Below, in pieces: positions 1 through 7,793 of a DNA stretch of 64,000 bases. The DNA lies in NCBI RefSeq assembly GCF_003026495.1, contig NZ_PYMA01000023.1:16641-80640 (forward strand), in the 5' to 3' direction. The DNA is from Photobacterium sanctipauli (GTDB lineage: Bacteria > Pseudomonadota > Gammaproteobacteria > Enterobacterales > Vibrionaceae). The notes beneath the pieces are model-generated. The model was not told the origin of the DNA, ran no database searches, and saw only the letters and a list, made by a program, of their open reading frames with translations. Position numbers and translations under genes: made by a program. The stretch's first letter is position 1. Each line of letters opens with the position of its first letter.

Positions 1-764
1 CTCGCTTTGCCGGTGACGAGCTACCAAGCACGGGTGTGTCTGCCGCCGTTGCGATGGCAGACAAGCTAGATACCCTAGTGGGTATCTTTGGCATCGGCCA
101 GGCACCGAAAGGCAGCGATCCATTTGCGCTACGCCGTGCCGCCCTGGGTGTGCTTCGTATCATCGTCGAAAAAGGTTACGATCTTGACCTTACCGATCTT
201 ATCGCTAAGGCGCGTACCCTGTTTGGTGACAAGCTGACTAACGACAATGTCGAAGCCGATGTTATCGACTTCATGCTTGGCCGCTTCCGTGCTTGGTACC
301 AAGACGAAGGCCACAGCGTTGATGTTATCCAGGCAGTGCTTGCACGCCGTCCAACCCAGCCTGCAGACTTTGACAAGCGTGTTAAAGCAGTGAGCCACTT
401 CCGCTCACTCGACGCGGCTGAGTCGTTGGCAGCAGCCAACAAGCGTGTGGGTAACATCCTGGCTAAGTTCGATGGCGAGCTACCTGCTGCGATCGATAAC
501 AACCTGCTGGTCGAAGATGCTGAGAAAGCCTTGGCTGAAAAAGTTGAAGCAATGGTTGCGACCCTTGCGCCTGTTTTTGCCGAAGGCGACTACCAGCAAG
601 CTCTATCAGAACTTGCCACCCTGCGCGACAATGTCGATGCCTTCTTCGACAACGTGATGGTTATGGCAGACGACGAGCAGCTAAAAGTGAACCGTCTAAC
701 GATGCTTAACCAGCTTCGTAACGAGTTCCTAAAAGTAGCTGATATTTCTGTTCTGCAGAAGTAA
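1..764 (+). CDS. glyS: Glycyl-tRNA synthetase beta subunit, 3' part
   Basis: The window opens inside this gene. About 253 C-terminal residues are visible, in the frame that starts at base 3, ending in TAA at 762-764; the E. coli protein is about 690 residues. The beta subunit, with GlyQ, forms the alpha2-beta2 enzyme that charges tRNA-Gly in the cytoplasm. The segment begins in the conserved region containing KGSDPFALRRAALG (about residues 28-41 of the visible part) and continues into the helical C-terminal tRNA-binding domain. Its glyQ partner would lie upstream, outside the window. A strong terminator follows 25 bases after the stop. Identification rests on family resemblance and on the usual Vibrionaceae order glyS-avtA-ibpA-gyrB. 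Confidence 0.95.
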   Translation, partial: RFAGDELPSTGVSAAVAMADKLDTLVGIFGIGQAPKGSDPFALRRAALGVLRIIVEKGYDLDLTDLIAKARTLFGDKLTNDNVEADVIDFMLGRFRAWYQDEGHSVDVIQAVLARRPTQPADFDKRVKAVSHFRSLDAAESLAAANKRVGNILAKFDGELPAAIDNNLLVEDAEKALAEKVEAMVATLAPVFAEGDYQQALSELATLRDNVDAFFDNVMVMADDEQLKVNRLTMLNQLRNEFLKVADISVLQK

Positions 765-788
765 CCACTGCTAGCACCAACCCATATC

Positions 789-816
789 AAAACCCCGGCC
801 TGCCGGGGTTTTTTCT
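789..816 (+). terminator. Intrinsic terminator of glyS
   Basis: A GC-rich hairpin (AACCCCGGC / GCCGGGGTT) is followed directly by a run of T. It lies just after the glyS stop and ends the glyQS transcript. Confidence 0.9.
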
Positions 817-899
817 TATCTAACTCCCGTGCTATACCTTAGCCAAACAACCAAGCTATTCACCTCAGCCACGTTGCCGCCACCAACAAACTCGAGCCC

Positions 900-915
900 T
901 GTTTCATGTGAAACA
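900..915. other. parS-like ParB-binding site 1
   Basis: TGTTTCATGTGAAACA matches the bacterial parS consensus TGTTNCACGTGAAACA at 15 of 16 positions, with T for C at position 8. It lies in the 361-bp gene-free stretch between glyS and avtA, which holds the glyS terminator, two parS-like sites and presumably the avtA promoter. The cognate parA-parB pair is at 19.4-21.1 kb. Confidence 0.8.
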
Positions 916-980
916 TCGGCGAGTTTCATTCAGTCAATTCCCTACAGCAGTTCCCTAACATTAGCCCACTGCCACCACTG

Positions 981-996
981 TGTTTCACGTGAAACC
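981..996. other. parS-like ParB-binding site 2
   Basis: TGTTTCACGTGAAACC has the full core palindrome TTTCACGTGAAA and differs from consensus only in the last base. It is 81 bp from site 1 in the same intergenic region. Confidence 0.85.
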
Positions 997-1125
997 TCCA
1001 ACCAGTATTCGCCTATAGTTTAAAGGTTCCCCTAGACGAATCATTAAGGTATGTTGAAGGAAAGCACAACATAACCACTACCAATTCGCAAAAAACAAAA
1101 TTGAAGTCCGAGGCAAGAAGTAAAG

Positions 1126-2391
1126 ATGGAGTTTTCTACATTCGGTGACAAGTTCGCCCGCTACTCAGGTATCACCCAATTGATGGATGATCTAAATGAT
1201 GGCCTACGCAACCCCGATGCAATTATGCTCGGTGGTGGCAACCCGGCGCAGATCCCAGAAATGGTTGAGTATTTTAACCGCCTCACCCAACAAATGGCGG
1301 CTAGCGGCGAACTCACCCAGGCCCTCACCAATTATGATGGGCCACAGGGTAAGAATATCTTTATCAATGCCCTCGCCGATATGCTCAAGGCACAATACGG
1401 CTGGGACATCAGTGCTAAGAATATTGCGCTGACCAATGGCAGCCAAAGCGCCTTCTTTAATTTATTCAACCTGCTTGCCGGTGAATGCCCGGGAGGTAAC
1501 AAGAAGAAAATCTTGTTGCCTTTGGCACCCGAGTACATTGGCTATGGTGACTCAGGGTTAAGTGACGATATGTTCATTTCGTACCGGCCGGAAATCAGCC
1601 TGCTGGACAACGGGATGTTCAAATACCACATCGACTTCAACCAATTGACTGTTGATGACACCGTGGGGGCAATTTGTGCCTCAAGACCAACCAACCCAAC
1701 GGGCAATGTACTAACCGATGACGAGATCGCCCACCTCGATGAACTCGCGCGCGAGCATAATATCCCGCTAATTATCGACAACGCCTACGGTATCCCGTTC
1801 CCGGATATCATCTTTGAGGATGTCACCCCGGTTTGGAATGACAATACTATCCTGTGCATGAGCCTATCTAAGCTTGGCTTGCCGGGCGCACGTTGCGGTA
1901 TCGTCGTCGCCAGCGAGGAAATTGCCACTGCCGTTGCCAATATGAATGGCGTGTTGAGTTTGGCTCCGGGCAGTATCGGCCCCGCCCTTGCGCACAAGAT
2001 GATTGAGCAACATGATCTATTGCGCCTAAGCGAAGACGTCATTAAGCCGTTTTACCTGCGTAAGTCTCAGCATGCGGTAGAGCTGCTGCAGCAAGCCATT
2101 ACCGATACACGTTTTCGTATCCACAAGCCAGAAGGTGCCATGTTCCTTTGGTTATGGTTTAAGGACTTGCCAATCAGCACCATGGAATTATACCAACGGT
2201 TAAAGGCACGGGGCGTGTTGATCGTGCCGGGCGAGTACTTCTTTATTGGATTGCAAGATGACTGGCAGCACGGCCATGAATGCCTGCGAATGAACTACGT
2301 GCAAGACGACGAAGTTATGCAGCGCGGTATTGCCATCATCGCTGAAGAAGTCGCGAAAGCTTACGGTGAACACAAGCACGCGCAGCCCTAG
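1126..2391 (+). CDS. avtA: Valine--pyruvate transaminase
   Basis: A 421-residue PLP-dependent class I/II aminotransferase that closely follows E. coli AvtA (417 residues) along its whole length. AvtA transfers the amino group between alanine/pyruvate and valine/2-ketoisovalerate in the cytoplasm. Conserved blocks are MLGGGNPAQIPEM near residue 35, NYDGPQGK near 70, SRPTNPTGN near 187 and the PLP lysine (Lys249) in SLSKLGLPG. The gene is monocistronic, between two parS sites upstream and a third downstream. It ends in TAG, with a terminator hairpin about 60 bp further on. Confidence 0.95.
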   Translation: MEFSTFGDKFARYSGITQLMDDLNDGLRNPDAIMLGGGNPAQIPEMVEYFNRLTQQMAASGELTQALTNYDGPQGKNIFINALADMLKAQYGWDISAKNIALTNGSQSAFFNLFNLLAGECPGGNKKKILLPLAPEYIGYGDSGLSDDMFISYRPEISLLDNGMFKYHIDFNQLTVDDTVGAICASRPTNPTGNVLTDDEIAHLDELAREHNIPLIIDNAYGIPFPDIIFEDVTPVWNDNTILCMSLSKLGLPGARCGIVVASEEIATAVANMNGVLSLAPGSIGPALAHKMIEQHDLLRLSEDVIKPFYLRKSQHAVELLQQAITDTRFRIHKPEGAMFLWLWFKDLPISTMELYQRLKARGVLIVPGEYFFIGLQDDWQHGHECLRMNYVQDDEVMQRGIAIIAEEVAKAYGEHKHAQP

Positions 2392-2410
2392 CCTATTCAG
2401 GATATTAAAT

Positions 2411-2426
2411 TGTTCCACGTGAAACA
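2411..2426. other. parS site 3, exact consensus
   Basis: TGTTCCACGTGAAACA agrees with TGTTNCACGTGAAACA at every defined base. It lies between avtA and its terminator, outside coding sequence. Confidence 0.93.
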
Positions 2427-2451
2427 GGCAACCGGATAGCACCAATACAAC

Positions 2452-2475
2452 AAAGGCCAGCATTGCTGGCCTTTC
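2452..2475. terminator. Terminator between convergent avtA and ibpA-like gene
   Basis: AAAGGCCAGC-ATT-GCTGGCCTTT forms a perfect 10-bp stem between two convergent genes. T-runs are short, so strength on each strand is uncertain. Confidence 0.65.
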
Positions 2476-2513
2476 ACTTATCTATCCGTTATCACGCGCA
2501 CTGGCGGGAAGGC

Positions 2514-2954
2514 TTACTCACCTTCTAGCAGACGGCTACCATTGATTGCGATTTTGCGTGGCTTTTGCTCTTCGGGGATCTCGCGTTCAAGATCGATATG
2601 AAGCAAGCCATTTTCCATCTCGGCACCAACCACTTTGACATAGTCAGCAAGCTGGAACTTACGCTCGAAATCACGCTCAGCAATACCTTGGTATAGGTAC
2701 TGGCGTGCGTCGCCTTCATGCTGCTCGCGTGTACCGCGTACAATCAGCTTGTTTTGCTGCTGGGTAATATCAAGCTGGGCTTCGGAAAAACCGGCGACTG
2801 CCATGGTGATACGGTAGTGGTTGTCGTCTTGCTGTTCGATATTGTACGGAGGGTAACCGGCATTGGCATTAGAAACATTCTTCTCCATCTGGTTGAACAG
2901 ACGATCAAAGCCAATTGCAGAACGGTATAGAGGAGTGAAATCTAGGTTTCGCAT
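2514..2954 (-). CDS. ibpA: Small heat-shock protein, IbpA/IbpB family (Hsp20)
   Basis: A 146-residue alpha-crystallin-type chaperone resembling E. coli IbpA (137 residues). The N-terminus (FTPLYRSAIGFDRLF) is typical of IbpA. The crystallin domain runs from about residue 36 to 125, and the C-terminal IxI-type motif (KIAIN) is present. IbpA binds unfolding proteins and keeps them refoldable by DnaK and ClpB. The gene stands alone. Its 5' region carries a ROSE-like hairpin over the ribosome-binding site and a possible sigma-32 promoter. The next gene on this strand, gyrB, has its own terminator upstream. The name IbpA rather than a paralogue is by similarity. Confidence 0.9.
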   Translation of the reverse strand: MRNLDFTPLYRSAIGFDRLFNQMEKNVSNANAGYPPYNIEQQDDNHYRITMAVAGFSEAQLDITQQQNKLIVRGTREQHEGDARQYLYQGIAERDFERKFQLADYVKVVGAEMENGLLHIDLEREIPEEQKPRKIAINGSRLLEGE

Positions 2955-2985
2955 AAATCATATCCTTCTTAGGAAGCAATAAAAT
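2955..2985 (-). promoter_or_regulatory. ROSE-like RNA thermometer over the ibpA ribosome-binding site
   Basis: Read on the minus strand, the leader ends TTGCTTCCTAAGAAGGATAT about 8 bases before the ATG. TTCCT pairs with AGGAA/AAGGA, placing the Shine-Dalgarno sequence in a short hairpin. The preceding TTGCT matches the U(U/C)GCU signature of ROSE thermometers known in front of ibpA genes. Melting at heat-shock temperature would free the site. Assignment is by motif and position only. Confidence 0.7.
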
Positions 2986-3069
2986 AATCTAATTGTGATG
3001 AAGCGGCTTTCCACTATTGGACAAGACCATCGCAGGCCCGACTTTCGGCACCTTGCTCTTCATAACTAG

Positions 3070-3098
3070 ATATGCGGATGCACTGCTTCTTTTCCAAC
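3070..3098 (-). promoter_or_regulatory. Possible sigma-32 promoter of ibpA
   Basis: On the minus strand GTTGGAA (3098-3092) and CCGCATAT (3077-3070) are separated by 14 bp and resemble the sigma-32 elements CTTGAAA and CCCCATNT, each with two or fewer mismatches in the core. It lies about 120 bp upstream of the start, leaving room for the thermometer leader. Confidence 0.4.
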
Positions 3099-3112
3099 CC
3101 TTATACGAGAAA

Positions 3113-3148
3113 AAATCAAAAAAAAGCGCCGCAATAAACTGCGGCGCT
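3113..3148 (-). terminator. Intrinsic terminator of the dnaA-gyrB operon
   Basis: On the minus strand GCGCCGC-AGTTTATT-GCGGCGC is followed by eight T (the A-run at 3118-3125 on the plus strand). It lies about 30 bp after the gyrB stop. Confidence 0.9.
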
Positions 3149-3175
3149 TCTAATTCAATGATTTAACCTAACAGG

Positions 3176-5590
3176 TTATACATCCAGGTTAGCGTTCAAC
3201 GCGTTCGCTTCAATGAAGTTACGGCGAGGCTCAACCTGATCACCCATTAGCGTGGTAAACAACTCATCAGCTGCAACAGCATCATTGATGGTTACCTGCA
3301 TCATGCGGCGTGACTCAGGATCCATGGTTGTTTCCCAAAGCTGCTCAGGGTTCATCTCACCCAGACCTTTATAGCGCTGTAGGCTTAGGCCACGGCGCGA
3401 TTCTTTGATCAACCAGTCCAGTGCTTCCTTGAAGCTAGCTACCGGCTGCTTGCGCTCGCCACGCTGAACATAGGCCGAGTCGTCAAGCAGCTCGTGCAAT
3501 GCTTCGGACAAATCCGCCAACTTCGCGTACTCTTTCGAGTTCAGCAGATCGGCGCTTAGCGGGTAGTCGTATTCAACACCGTGGGTGCGAACGATGATCT
3601 TAGGCAACCATACGCCCTGCTCCTCATCACGGATGGTTTCGAACGTGTACTGGCTTTCACCCGATTGCTTGGCATTCAGCGCCGCAACCAATGGCTGTGC
3701 CCAAGCTTCAACCGCAGCTTGATCAGCCAGCGACTCGCCACGCAAGCGTGGCTGGTAGATAAATTCGTTCAGCAACAGCGTCGGGTAGCGGCGGCTCATG
3801 CGGGTAACTAGCTTGCCAGCACTGTTAAACTGCTTAACCAGCGTCTCTAGTGCCTCACCTGAAATTGCAGGTGCACCTTCGGCAGTAAACAATGCCGCAT
3901 TGTCGAGCGCCAGTGCCACTTGGTACTGACCCATGTCTTCATCATCTTGGATGTACTGCTCTTGCTTACCCTTCTTCACTTTGTATAGTGGTGGCTGGGC
4001 AATATAGATGTGGCCGCGCTCGATAAGCTCAGGCATTTGACGGTAGAAGAAAGTCAGCAGTAGCGTACGGATGTGCGAACCATCGACATCGGCATCGGTC
4101 ATGATGATGATGTTGTGGTAGCGAAGTTTATCCGGGTTGTATTCGTCACGGCCAATACCACAGCCCATCGCAGTGATCAGCGTTGCCACTTCCTGCGAAG
4201 ACAGCATCTTGTCGAAGCGTGCTTTCTCAACGTTCAGGATCTTACCTTTTAGCGGTAGGATTGCCTGGTTCTTACGGTTACGACCCTGCTTAGCTGAACC
4301 GCCCGCAGAGTCACCCTCCACTATGTAGAGTTCAGACAGTGCAGGATCTTTTTCCTGACAGTCAGCAAGTTTGCCAGGTAGGCCGGCAAGATCAAGCGCG
4401 CCTTTACGACGTGTCATTTCACGTGCCTTACGTGCAGCCTCACGGGCACGTGATGCATCAATGATTTTAGTACAAACCGTCTTGGCATCAGATGGGTTCT
4501 CAAGCAGGAACTCACCTAGCTTCTCACCCATTGAAGACTCAACGGCCGGCTTCACTTCGCTCGATACCAGCTTATCTTTGGTCTGGCTAGAGAACTTAGG
4601 ATCAGGCACCTTCACCGATACAACAGCCGTTAGGCCTTCACGGGCATCATCACCCGAGGTCGCAGTTTTTGCTTTCTTCGAATAGCCTTCCTTATCCATG
4701 AAGTTATTCAGGGTACGCGTTAGTGCGCCACGGAAGCCAGCAAGGTGGGTACCACCGTCTTTCTGCGGGATGTTGTTGGTGAAACAGTAAATGTTTTCCT
4801 GGAAGCCATCATTCCACTGCATCGCCACTTCGACAGAGATACCGTCTTCGCGCTCGAAGTTGAAGTGGAATACTTTCGGGTGGATTGGTGTCTTGTTGCG
4901 GTTCAAGTGCTCAACAAACGCCTGGATACCACCTTCGTACATGAAGTGATCCTGCTTGTCTTCTTCGCGCTTGTCGATCAGCTTGATAGACACGCCCGAG
5001 TTCAGGAACGACAGCTCACGCAGGCGCTTTGCCAAAATCTCGTAATGGAATTCAATGTTGCTGAAGGTCTCTGCGCTTGGCCAGAAACGAATGCGGGTAC
5101 CGGTTTTCTCGGTCTCGCCGATCACCGTCAGCGGTGCCTGAGGCTCACCGTGATGGTAGATCTGCTGGTGGATAGCACCACCACGATGGATAGTCAGCTC
5201 AACTTTTTCAGACAGGGCGTTCACAACCGACACACCTACCCCGTGCAGACCACCGGAAACTTTATAAGAGTTATCATCGAACTTACCACCGGCGTGCAAC
5301 ACCGTCATGATTACTTCTGCTGCCGACACCCCTTCTTCCGGGTGCATTTCTGTCGGAATACCACGACCGTCATCGCTGACCGATACCGAACCATCTTCGT
5401 GGATGGTGATAATAATATCTTCACAGTGGCCAGCAAGAGCTTCGTCGATTGAGTTATCGACAACCTCAAAGACCATGTGGTGCAAGCCTGTACCGTCATC
5501 GGTATCGCCAATGTACATCCCTGGGCGCTTACGTACCGCATCAAGGCCTTTCAATACCTTGATACTTGATGAATCGTAGTTGTTGGACAT
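3176..5590 (-). CDS. gyrB: DNA gyrase subunit B
   Basis: An 804-residue protein, the E. coli length. GyrB supplies the ATPase and TOPRIM parts of the A2B2 enzyme that introduces negative supercoils. The GHKL ATPase domain has EVVDNSIDEAL near residue 42 and the glycine-rich lid SGGLHGVGVSVVNALS near 112. The TOPRIM domain has EGDSAGGSAKQGRNRKNQA near 424, and DADVDGSHIR near 498. The extra domain of proteobacterial GyrB (about residues 555-725) is present, followed by the tail with QRYKGLGEMNPEQLW. The Asp and Lys commonly altered in quinolone resistance (EGDSAGG, LPLKGK) are wild type. It is the last gene of dnaA-dnaN-recF-gyrB, 19 bp after recF. Confidence 0.98.
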   Translation of the reverse strand: MSNNYDSSSIKVLKGLDAVRKRPGMYIGDTDDGTGLHHMVFEVVDNSIDEALAGHCEDIIITIHEDGSVSVSDDGRGIPTEMHPEEGVSAAEVIMTVLHAGGKFDDNSYKVSGGLHGVGVSVVNALSEKVELTIHRGGAIHQQIYHHGEPQAPLTVIGETEKTGTRIRFWPSAETFSNIEFHYEILAKRLRELSFLNSGVSIKLIDKREEDKQDHFMYEGGIQAFVEHLNRNKTPIHPKVFHFNFEREDGISVEVAMQWNDGFQENIYCFTNNIPQKDGGTHLAGFRGALTRTLNNFMDKEGYSKKAKTATSGDDAREGLTAVVSVKVPDPKFSSQTKDKLVSSEVKPAVESSMGEKLGEFLLENPSDAKTVCTKIIDASRAREAARKAREMTRRKGALDLAGLPGKLADCQEKDPALSELYIVEGDSAGGSAKQGRNRKNQAILPLKGKILNVEKARFDKMLSSQEVATLITAMGCGIGRDEYNPDKLRYHNIIIMTDADVDGSHIRTLLLTFFYRQMPELIERGHIYIAQPPLYKVKKGKQEQYIQDDEDMGQYQVALALDNAALFTAEGAPAISGEALETLVKQFNSAGKLVTRMSRRYPTLLLNEFIYQPRLRGESLADQAAVEAWAQPLVAALNAKQSGESQYTFETIRDEEQGVWLPKIIVRTHGVEYDYPLSADLLNSKEYAKLADLSEALHELLDDSAYVQRGERKQPVASFKEALDWLIKESRRGLSLQRYKGLGEMNPEQLWETTMDPESRRMMQVTINDAVAADELFTTLMGDQVEPRRNFIEANALNANLDV

Positions 5591-5609
5591 TGAGTTACTC
5601 TCGCTTAAA

Positions 5610-6689
5610 TTATCCTGCGGTTATTTTACCGTGTTCCACATGAAACATCTTGCCATTTTCATCATGCATATCCGCTATTTGGTCAATGCTGATTGCACTG
5701 ATGAACACTTGGGCGTTGGTCTCTTTCAACCGTTGCGCTAGCAGCGCCCGCCGATGGCTATCCAGCTCGGAAGCAAAATCATCAATTAAATATATACACT
5801 GCTTACCGGTTGTCTCCGAAAGGTGCAGCCCCTGTGCCAATCGCAAGGCACACATCATCAGCTTAAGCTGACCTCGGGACAGCACATCCTCAACAGGCGT
5901 ACCGGCAACCTTGATCCGCAAGTCGGCCTTGTGGGGCCCACCAACGGTATAACCTAGCTGGCAATCACGCTCGAAATTTCGCTGTAACAGCTCAGCATAG
6001 GGTGTTTCTTTTTCCCAGCCACGGTAATAACCGAGCTGGATATCAAATTCGGGCAAAAAGCCTTGGCATATCTGGTTGGCTTTTTGTTTTACGGCATCCA
6101 GGTAATCCCGGCGCCAGCGATCGATATCTTCGGCCAGGCTCGCCAATTCCTGATCCCAGTAGCTTAACTCACGATAACGGGTCGCGGTCTTTAGAAGTGC
6201 GTTACGTTGCTTGGTCAGCCGTTTTACCCTGCTCCAGGCATGGTAAAACTGAGGTTCCACGTGAAACACACCCCAATCAATAAAGGCGCGACGGAACTTT
6301 GGTCCACCGGTCAACAACTCAAACCCTTCCGGGGTAATGAGTTGGATAGGTAAAATCAAGGCAAGTTTTGCCAGTTTCTGATTGGTTTCGCCACCAATCT
6401 TTAGCTCCGTGGTGCCATCACGCTTCTTGTTGATACCGACAGGCAGTTCGATATTTGACTCGGACTGGAGCCTGCCATGAACAAACAGCTCTTGTTGCTC
6501 GTGGCGGATCACCCTTCCGGTTAGGTGGCTGCGAAAAGATCGACCATGCCCCAGGTAGTGAACGGCTTCCAACACGCTGGTTTTGCCACTGCCATTGGCA
6601 CCCACCAGAAAATTGAAGCTTGCCGACAAGGACAAGTCGCAAGCTTCAATATTTCGGAAGTCTTTAACAATAAGACGGGTAAGAGCCAT
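5610..6689 (-). CDS. recF: DNA replication and repair protein RecF
   Basis: A 359-residue SMC-like ABC ATPase. RecF binds gapped DNA and, with RecO and RecR, loads RecA. Walker A is GANGSGKT (residues 30-37), the signature is LSRGQLKL, and Walker B is YLIDDFASELD. It starts 2 bp after dnaN. The odd feature is that two parS-like 16-mers lie inside the gene. Each encodes Phe-His-Val-Glu (residues 142-145 and 349-352), where E. coli RecF has FHNE and FTVE, as I recall. The protein is otherwise intact, so the sites appear to be accommodated without loss of function. Confidence 0.97.
   Translation of the reverse strand: MALTRLIVKDFRNIEACDLSLSASFNFLVGANGSGKTSVLEAVHYLGHGRSFRSHLTGRVIRHEQQELFVHGRLQSESNIELPVGINKKRDGTTELKIGGETNQKLAKLALILPIQLITPEGFELLTGGPKFRRAFIDWGVFHVEPQFYHAWSRVKRLTKQRNALLKTATRYRELSYWDQELASLAEDIDRWRRDYLDAVKQKANQICQGFLPEFDIQLGYYRGWEKETPYAELLQRNFERDCQLGYTVGGPHKADLRIKVAGTPVEDVLSRGQLKLMMCALRLAQGLHLSETTGKQCIYLIDDFASELDSHRRALLAQRLKETNAQVFISAISIDQIADMHDENGKMFHVEHGKITAG
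5632..5647. other. parS-like site 4, inside recF
   Basis: TGTTCCACATGAAACA matches the consensus at 15 of 16 positions, with A for G at position 9. It lies in the last 40 bases of recF and encodes FHVE at residues 349-352. Confidence 0.82.
6253..6268. other. parS-like site 5, inside recF
   Basis: GGTTCCACGTGAAACA contains the complete core palindrome and differs from consensus only in the first base. It encodes FHVE at RecF residues 142-145. Confidence 0.85.
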
Positions 6690-6691
6690 TC

Positions 6692-7792
6692 CTACAGCCT
6701 GATCGGCATCACAACATACATGGCATCGCCGTTGGCACTGTCTTCAAGCAATGCACTGGCATTGGCATCAGACAACGACCAACGCACCTGCTCACACTTC
6801 AAGGTGTTCAGCACATCAAGTACGTAGCTGACATTAAAGCCAATTTCCAAAGCCTCACCCTGGTAGTCCACGTCCAGGAACTCCTCGGCCTCTTCCTGCT
6901 CAGGGTTATTGGCGGTAATGCGCATTTCACCGTTGGACAGGTTCAGGCGGACACCGCGGAATTTCTCGTTCGATAAAATCGCGGCACGGGAAAATGCCTT
7001 GCGCAACTCATCGCAGCCAGCTTCGACAAACTTGTTGCTGTTTTGCGGCATTACGCGGCGGTAGTCAGGGAAGCGCCCATCAACCAACTTAGAGGTAAAG
7101 ACGAAGTTGTTTACCTCGGCACGGATATTGGAGTGGCCAATTTGAATGGTAACCGGCGATTCAGGGCTATCGAGCAAACGCATCAATTCCATCACACCCT
7201 TGCGCGGTACGATGATTTGTTTTGCCGGCATCGCTTGCTCCAGCTCGATGGCGCATACCGCCATTCGGTGGCCGTCGGTGGCAACCGAGCGAAGCTGCTT
7301 TTCGTCTGTTTCGAACAGCATACCGTTTAAGTAGTAGCGCACATCTTGGTGTGCCATCGAAAACTGGGTGCTGTCGATAAGCTGGCGCATCTGGCCCTGG
7401 GGCAAGGTGATTTCAACCTCACTTTGCCAATCTTCAATATTCGGGAAATCAACCGCCGATAGGCACGATAGCGAATAGCGGCTACGGCCGGAGCGAATAA
7501 TCACCCTATCCCCCTCAAGGGAAACGGTAATGTTCGCGCTATCAGGCAAGCCACGACAGATATCGAGAAACTTGCGGGAAGGCACCGTGATCGCACCAGG
7601 CTCGAAGTCGGCTTCAAGCGCCAGCTTGGCAATCATTTCAACTTCCAAGTCTGTCCCCGTCATCGACAGGCAACCGTCTTCCACCTGCAACAGGATATTG
7701 CCCAAAATCGGCAACGACGGGCGGCTACCCAGCGCACCAGACACCTGCTGGAGCGGCTTTAATAAATGTTCGCGTGCAACAATAAATTTCAT
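6692..7792 (-). CDS. dnaN: DNA polymerase III beta sliding clamp
   Basis: A 366-residue protein, exactly the E. coli length. It forms the dimeric ring that tethers polymerase III and other DNA enzymes. Three repeated clamp folds of about 120 residues are recognisable. The N-terminus (MKFIVAREHLLKPLQQVSG) and the C-terminus (YVVMPIRL, like MPMRL in E. coli) fit the family. Its ATG begins one base after the dnaA stop (TAATATG), so dnaN is probably translated in coupling with dnaA. Confidence 0.98.
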   Translation of the reverse strand: MKFIVAREHLLKPLQQVSGALGSRPSLPILGNILLQVEDGCLSMTGTDLEVEMIAKLALEADFEPGAITVPSRKFLDICRGLPDSANITVSLEGDRVIIRSGRSRYSLSCLSAVDFPNIEDWQSEVEITLPQGQMRQLIDSTQFSMAHQDVRYYLNGMLFETDEKQLRSVATDGHRMAVCAIELEQAMPAKQIIVPRKGVMELMRLLDSPESPVTIQIGHSNIRAEVNNFVFTSKLVDGRFPDYRRVMPQNSNKFVEAGCDELRKAFSRAAILSNEKFRGVRLNLSNGEMRITANNPEQEEAEEFLDVDYQGEALEIGFNVSYVLDVLNTLKCEQVRWSLSDANASALLEDSANGDAMYVVMPIRL

Positions 7793-7793
7793 A

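Noticed and set aside
829..1023. 64-codon frame in the glyS-avtA gap
   Set aside because: It spans two parS-like sites, has no Shine-Dalgarno sequence and low-complexity Ser/Pro/Thr composition; non-coding use of the region explains it better.
4745..5452. 235-codon open frame opposite gyrB
   Set aside because: It lies wholly antisense to an unmistakable gyrB, has no family resemblance, and such long antisense frames are common where codons are GC-biased at the third position.
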